The notes under the pieces: model-generated
What the model saw: only the letters and a program-made list of their open reading frames with translations
Databases searched by the model: none
What the model was told of the DNA's origin: nothing
Assembly (NCBI GenBank): GCA_946902875.1
Contig: OX336336.1
Span: forward strand, 3,318,545 to 3,382,544
Length of the DNA: 64,000 nt
Direction: 5' to 3'
Source of the DNA: Nematopogon swammerdamellus
Lineage: Eukaryota; Arthropoda; Insecta; Lepidoptera; Adelidae
Part shown: positions 50,725 to 64,000 of the stretch, piece by piece
Position numbering within the stretch: the first letter of the stretch is position 1
Layout of the letters: the number at the start of each line of letters is the position of its first letter
Position numbers and translations under genes: made by a program

Positions 50725-51086
50725 AAAAACCGGCCAAGTGCGAGTCGAACTCGCGCACCGAGGGTCCCGTATCGCCATGTCACGGCTAGCGCTACTCGTT
50801 AAGAAAATCCTTCATATTAGTTAATGTCATGCTTCGTAATCTATTCGGTAGATGGCGCGTGCGCATACACTTTTTGGTTTCTTCTATGGGAGCCCCGTAC
50901 ATTTTTTACTTTTTCTTATTTTTATTATTTGTTGATAGATCGGCCATAATAACACATTTTTTGTGAAAATTTCAACGGGCTACCTATTACGGTTCAAGAG
51001 ATACAGCCCTCGGACAGACGGACGGACGGACAGACAGACAGCGTAGGCTTAGTAATAGGGTCCCGTACCTGATACGGAACCCTAAA
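50725..51086 (-). mobile_element. B-family repeat, full length
   Basis: From ACCGGCCAAGTGCGAGTCGA to GATACGGAACCCTAAAAAA. Confidence 0.8.
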
Positions 51087-51579
51087 AAAAGCCCCCGGCC
51101 CTTAAAATGTAAAACAATATTTTATTATTTATTTATAAATAAAGGAGTCGGCGGACCGCTAAATAAATTCCCGCGTAACTCTGACTTTTTATATTTCATT
51201 TACTTAGCGGTCCTCCGTTTGAAAATTTTTAATTTAACATTTATTTAAAGCTTTAAAAAAACCGCATGCAAATCGCTTCATCCACACACACGTTAAACTT
51301 ATAACACGGCTCTTTTTTCGTCGGGGGCTAAAAATACCGATATTCGGAAGGAGCTAAGAACATGTAATATGAACCTCAAAATTAAGAATATTCACCGGCT
51401 TACGAAGCGAGGAAACAAAGGAAGCAAAAAGTCAACTTTTTTGCGGAAAGAAGGATTCAAGTTTCAGGAGCGAGGAGGCGGGAAGCGGAGAAGTTTTTGA
51501 TTAAAATATTTTTTTCGACAATTCAGCTTTTTGGCTCAGTCGCCTTGAATCTATTTCTATATGAACATTTTTGTTTTGG

Positions 51580-51935
51580 AACCTGACATGGTTGGGTACC
51601 TCACAACTGCACTCGGGCGCGGTCAAAACTTGGATGGGTGACCGTTCGACCGTTGGAGGCTGACCGTGGTTCGGATTCCACGTAAAAATGTAGGTAGATC
51701 CCTTTCCTTCTTACCTTACTGGGTGGATTAGTCTGACCCGCCCGGGTTGATACCACACTCAATGAAACGTCGATCGAAACGGCTATGTTAGTTCGTGTTT
51801 TACGTCTAGTTCAGTGTAGCCGGCACGACCAAAGGGAAGCACTGACACGGCACCTAGTTCACCCGGTGTTATGAGCTGACATCACGGATGTTGTACATAG
51901 GTGATGTAGCCAACCGTGTCAGTTTCTATAAAAAA
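51580..51935 (+). mobile_element. A-family SINE, head truncated
   Basis: It runs from CTGCACTCGGGCGCGGTCAA to GTCAGTTTCTATAAAAAA. Confidence 0.8.
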
Positions 51936-52165
51936 ACCGCCCAAGGGCGAATCGATCTCGCGCACCGAGGGTTCCGTATCGCCGTGTCATGGTCAGCGCC
52001 ACTCATGCCATCTATGTATTAGTTAAAATACTTCATACTCTTTTCGGTAGATGGCGCGCATAGATACACTTTTTAGTTTCTTGTATCGGGACCTCGTGAA
52101 TTTTTTACTTTTTCTTATTTTTATTATTTGTTGTTATATCGGCCATAATAACATATATTCTGTTA
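51935..52165 (-). mobile_element. B-family repeat, 3' truncated
   Basis: It starts ACCGCCCAAGGGCGAATCGA directly after an A-family SINE tail. It lacks the CAGA tract. Confidence 0.72.
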
Positions 52166-52466
52166 AGGTTTTTAAATAAAAATTTAAACGTACAAGTTTT
52201 TAAGTAATTAGTACTAATAAAACTAAAATAAGCTGGATTAAATTGTGTTACAATAATACTTACAACGCACATTTAACAATTCGATTTAGCTACTCAGCAG
52301 AGCGAACGAGACCGCGCATGCCTGCGCCTGCACCTGCACCTTCGCGCCTGTTGGATTGTGTGTGAGGTAGTTGGTGATCAAATAAAATAAGTGTAAGAAA
52401 AGATTGGAGGTAAGTAGGCGATGTGTAATGTTGTGTTATATGAATGTAGTGGAGTGTTACATACAA

Positions 52467-52534
52467 TACAATACATACATACATACATACGCATACAAAC
52501 AATACATACATACATACATACATACATACATACA
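52467..52534. repeat. (CATA)n microsatellite
   Basis: ATACATACATAC repeated with a short interruption at 52490-52500. Confidence 0.95.
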
Positions 52535-52775
52535 CACTCGAAAACTTAACCCTCCGTTTTCTTCGGGCAATCGGGCAAAAAAGAAATAATTTTTGACCTC
52601 ACTTTATCGGCCATACACTTGCCAGACACTTTCTCTTGATTAGATTGAGGTCGACGTCCGTTTCATTTCCGATGTAATTACACCATGTGTCCCGTCGCAC
52701 AACAGATGGACTTGAGATTGCTGAAACCTTCACTCTATATCGGTCGAACGGTTGAAACATAACTGTATAGTCTTT

Positions 52776-53152
52776 TTAGGTTTCCGTATCCCGTACGGAA
52801 GCCTATTACTAAGCCTACGCCGTCTGTCTGTCCGTCCGTCCGTCTGTCCGAGGGCTGTATCTCTTGAACCGTAATAGGTAGCCCGTTGAAATTTTCACAG
52901 AATATGTGTTATTATGGCCGATATAATAACAAATAATAAAAATAAGAAAAAGTAAAAAAATTTACACGGATTCCCATAGAAGAAACTAAATCCATCTACC
53001 GAAAAGAGTATGAAGCATTCTAATCATGAATTTTAACTAATATGAAGCATTTCATAAACATGATTCATAGATGGCGTGAGTGGCGCTAGCCATGACATGG
53101 CGATACGGAACCCTCGGTGCGCGAGTTCGACTCGCACTTAGCCGGTTTTTTT
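52776..53152 (+). mobile_element. B-family repeat just upstream of the protease promoter
   Basis: A full-length copy ending TTCGACTCGCACTTAGCCGG, about 190 bp before the TATA box. Confidence 0.8.
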
Positions 53153-53341
53153 TCTTCTTTTTAGCTAGGCGTCATGGTCTGGGCATATTTTTGCGCCTTA
53201 AGTCAAATAACTCGTGTTCCCACTCGACCTGAAGTGCTGCAACTACACACATTAAGTACAATAGTTCTTCGGCGATCACGTTATCGCGTTAAAGACGATT
53301 ATTTATACTACTTGAGTCTGCGCAATCTAATATTATTTGTG

Positions 53342-53368
53342 TATATAAGGGGAGAATTAAATTCAGTT
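53342..53368 (+). promoter_or_regulatory. TATA box and arthropod initiator for the protease gene
   Basis: TATATAAG at 53342-53349 is followed by TTCAGTT, an arthropod TCAGT initiator, at 53363-53368. The spacing of about 22 nt is a little short. The 5'UTR would be near 300 nt, or shorter if CCA/GTGAGT at 53383 is spliced to the TTTAG at 53655. Confidence 0.5.
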
Positions 53369-53661
53369 AGTATATAGCTCCAGTGAGTGACTTTGGCACT
53401 TGGAGTTCCATATTCAATATTTGAATAGAAATATAGTTAATAACAACATATTAAGAATGTAATACAATTTCAACTAAAAAAATTACACTTAAAAGTAATT
53501 TAATAGCAACATAATCTAAAAAGTTGGCATAATAAATTTATTGCAGACGAAATTTATTTTCAATAATTAAAAATTTGATAAATATTGAATATAACTCCGA
53601 ACTTAATCTATATCAAGGGAGAAAAAAAAATAAAGAATATTTAAATATAATTTAGGTGAAA

Positions 53662-61448
<7,787 letters not shown>

Positions 61449-61534
61449 AGATCTAACCGTAGCTTTTCCTGACTGTTGTGTTCAATGCTTGTCTGTGTTA
61501 ACTAACACTGTCAAACGTCGCACAGTAGAGGTGC

Positions 61535-61625
61535 TCTCATTATCATCATCATCATCATCATCACGTATCGGTCCACTGATGGACATAGGCCTCTCCCAAG
61601 GCACACGTGGTCTTCCGCGCTTTTC
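61535..61625 (-). mobile_element. LINE (RTE-like) 3' tail with (ATC)n
   Basis: (ATC)n then CGGTCCACTGATGGACATAG, the same tail as 57970-58045. It lies about 90 nt after the protease stop and may be in its 3'UTR. Confidence 0.6.
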
Positions 61626-61682
61626 ATCCATCCAATCTCGGGTACTTTTAGGGTTCCGTATCCGTCGTACTTATTTATTATT

Positions 61683-61688
61683 AATAAA
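61683..61688 (+). promoter_or_regulatory. Candidate protease polyadenylation signal
   Basis: AATAAA lies about 235 nt after the protease stop, just past two repeat fragments. It is the first canonical hexamer I noticed downstream. Confidence 0.3.
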
Positions 61689-62068
61689 AATAAATATTTC
61701 ACTTTGAAAATGATAGATAGATAGAAATACTTTATTGCTCCAAAAAAACATTTTACATAAACAAACAATAAGAAATTTACATGAGGGGCAAAGGCGGACT
61801 TATCCCTTACAGGGATTTCTCCCAGTCAATCTTTGGCTGTTTGAGAGTCGTATGTTGCGAGATATAAGTAGGTAGTAGCAAAAGACTTGAGTGTGGGAAT
61901 GTATAATATAATTGGTGACGCGGCGGTAGGTCGCTGGAATTTTGCCCTTTTTAGGGTTCCGTATTTTTCTAAATATCGAACAAATTTTACCTATATAGGC
62001 TAGCGTTGCAAATTACAGTCGCGGTGAACACCACACCAGGGAAGGAAAGGAACTTGTGCAGGACTCAC

Positions 62069-62400
62069 CCCCTGATGGATATCCTCGGCGCGGCGAAGCG
62101 GGTGGCCACCACACGAAGAGGATCGTCTCCAGCAGCAGCCTTGCGAGATGGACGACACTCGCGGCGATGAATTGTGTGCGAGCGGGTTAGTATGGACAAC
62201 GTAGGTCCAGCGGCGAAGATTGAATAATAATTATATATTTTTTGATATTGCGGGTAAAAACTAGAGGTCCGATACCAATTTCGCGCGTGTGCAGACTCCA
62301 AGCGTATCGAGAGCTCACTGACTGCGTTCAGCTGCTCGGCCGCAGCGCGGCGTGACAGCGCGGAGCAGGCAGCGCGGTGCTCATCTCTTCAGGCGGTGAG
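62069..62400 (-). promoter_or_regulatory. Candidate non-coding first exon and promoter, minus strand
   Basis: A strong splice donor (CAGGGG/GTGAGT) on the minus strand ends at 62069. Upstream lie unique, CpG-rich sequence (about 62327-62390) and a TCAGT initiator at 62317-62321. There is no obvious coding frame. It could be the 5'UTR exon that the arrestin exon-1 acceptor requires, or the first exon of another gene. Confidence 0.3.
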
Positions 62401-63003
62401 GTAGGCATATTGGAGAGACAAGGAAGGGACTAGGTGAAATGTCACCACGACTGATCTGCAACGCATCGGCCCAACCATGCCCCCCAGCTTGACAGGACCA
62501 AGTCCTTTCAAAGTACATAGGACAAAGAAAAAAAAAAATAAAATAAAATTATTACAGAGAAAATACCTACCCAAGATTGTGCGAGCGAAGCAAAGCGCAT
62601 TCAAAGTAATGCAATTATTTAAACCATTTTGTCGGTATATACCTACAGCGGATCGAAAAACAATTCGAAACAAGAAAAGAAATTAAAAATTTGTGGACTG
62701 TATAATTTGCGAAAGTAGGACTAGACAGTGTGAAAATATTCACCACTGTGCGCTTACTACGCGCCTACACTTTTCGGACCCAGCACGGCCGTTCACGATC
62801 TCACGAACGCCGTGACTTCCGGTGAGCAAATACAATATCAGGTATTTGCAGCGGTCATGATATTAGTTGATAAAAATATGATTGCGGTGAAATAATAATA
62901 AAGGGGAGAAGTCTATAGCTAAGCAAATTAGTATTACTCAAACTACAAAGACAAAAAAAACAAAAAAAAACAAACAAATAAATTTAATGTTTAAATGTGA
63001 AAG
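62400..63003 (-). other. Region after the BEL/Pao Pol stop, probable 3' untranslated region and LTR
   Basis: This stretch follows the Pol stop in the minus direction. It is AT-rich with a Lys-coding A run on the plus strand. No gene is seen. By position it should include the polypurine tract and 3' LTR, but no LTR partner is in the window. Confidence 0.35.
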
Positions 63004-64000
63004 TTATTGATTTGGCAACGGACAAATCTTTACTACAGGACGCCTATACGTCCCGGTCTTAGTCCGGACATCGACCACTCTCACCACGCCGTCACTTCCG
63101 GGGAAAGTGTCCTCTACCACACCGAGCGGCCAGTTCAATGGAGCAGCGTCTCCCGATTTTAGTACGACTACGGTGCCCTTTTGAATAGTGTCTGTGGAAG
63201 AATTCCATTTTTGGCGTGTTTGTAAAGTGTTAAGATATTCCAATTTCCATCTTTTCCAAAAGGATTGTACGATTTGATCGACATTGCGCTTCCTGTGGAG
63301 GAGATTAGTGCATTCCCGCGAAACATCTTCAGAAGGAAGCGATTTAAGTGGAGTTAAGGTGAGAAAATGCGCCGGCGTGAGAGCGAGAGGTTCCGAAGGA
63401 TCGGAACTCAGCATCGAAAGCGGTCGCGAATTAAGTATTGCCTCGATTTGTACGAGTACGGTTAACATTTCTTCAAATGTGAGGAGTTGATTGCCAACTA
63501 CTTTAAAGAGATGCAATTTAACACTGCGAACGTTACTCTCCCACATTCCACCGAAGTGAGGAGCGGAAGGAGGATTGAACTTCCATTCAATATTATTATC
63601 GCGAAGTTCATTAGCAAACTTATCCTGATACTCCTCCGACGAAATCAACTCATAAACCGCGTCGAGGTAAGACTTTGCTCCGACGAAATTGGTTCCGTTA
63701 TCGGAGTACATGCAGCTGACCGGTCCGCGTCGCGAAATAAATCGTTTTAGCGCATTAAGAAACGACTCCGCGCTCAAATCAGAAGCCAACTCGATATGCA
63801 CAGCCTTCGTCACCAAACATACAAATAGACAGATATATGCCTTGACACTACGAGTGCCTCTGCGCCTGATTGGCACAATGTTTAGTGGTCCTGCAAAGTC
63901 TACTCCGGCAAAGCAAAAGCTTTTCGCTTCATTTACCCTACATGCCGGCAAGTCAGCCATTAGCGGAAATTGTGATTTCGGGTTTGTTTTGAAGCAGACA
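63004..64000 (-). mobile_element. BEL/Pao retrotransposon integrase and C-terminal region, partial
   Basis: An open minus-strand frame runs through the window edge (5' end outside) and stops with TAA at 63004. Integrase catalytic residues are visible: Asp in FAGVDFAGPL, Asp in YSDNGTNFVGA and Glu in GGMWESNVRSVK. An LTPAHFLTL block and a QRKWN-like region (RQKWNSSTDTIQKGTVVVLK) follow, typical of the end of BEL/Pao Pol (DUF5641-type). The frame is intact over 330 codons, so the copy may be young. The 3' LTR should lie within about 62.4-63.0 kb but I could not define its ends. Confidence 0.92.

Larger units (their letters stand above)
48761..53341. other. Repeat-rich interval between arrestin exon 1 and the protease promoter
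   Basis: It holds A-family copies (48832-48950, 49490-49815, 51580-51935), a candidate TIR element (50064-50678), B-family copies (50725-51086, 51935-52165, 52776-53152) and a CATA microsatellite. No gene is seen. Confidence 0.7.

Overview
The window looks like moth or butterfly (Lepidoptera) nuclear DNA: two intron-split animal genes in a sea of short transposable elements. The evidence for Lepidoptera is the type of tRNA-derived SINEs, the many copies of a repeat starting GGGTTCCGTATC with an internal (CTGT)n tract, hAT, Harbinger-like and BEL/Pao elements, and a serine protease of the brachyurin-pocket type common in caterpillars. This is inferred from sequence patterns alone; no species can be named.

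Gene 1 (minus strand, 1502-48727) is an arrestin. I assembled ten coding exons by matching arrestin motifs, splice sites and reading-frame phase. Together they encode 512 residues in one open frame. Its introns (up to 19 kb) hold most of the repeats. Two small exons (22862-22925 and 23816-23877) are easy to miss because the frame also closes without them, but they supply the conserved KPFLLSDG strand.

Gene 2 (plus strand, 53662-61448) is a complete five-exon secreted S1 serine protease of 262 residues. It has a signal peptide, the SR/IVGG activation site, the H/D/S triad, three disulfides and a Gly189/Asp226 primary pocket. A TATA box and initiator lie about 300 bp upstream. The gene lies upstream of the arrestin start, in the opposite orientation. 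A possible non-coding arrestin first exon near 62.1-62.4 kb would make it nested in an arrestin intron.

The mobile-element landscape includes: a BEL/Pao integrase at the right edge; a hAT element with a perfect 8-bp target duplication interrupted by a LINE fragment (41609-43634); many 5'-truncated LINE tails; and several palindromic MITEs. The most striking structure is an 8-kb inverted-repeat element (13986-22071), whose two 2.8-kb arms are each built of five ~555-bp tandem units. A second array, of ~65-bp units in opposed orientation, sits inside a shared terminal sequence at 37652-39190.

Layout: 1-1501 arrestin downstream flank; 1.5-3.9 kb arrestin 3' exons; 3.9-22.9 kb intron 7 with the large fold-back element; 22.9-35.6 kb middle exons; 35.6-48.7 kb intron 1; 48.7-53.3 kb repeat-rich intergenic DNA; 53.3-61.5 kb protease gene; 61.5-62.4 kb GC-rich candidate promoter; 62.4-64 kb BEL/Pao 3' end.
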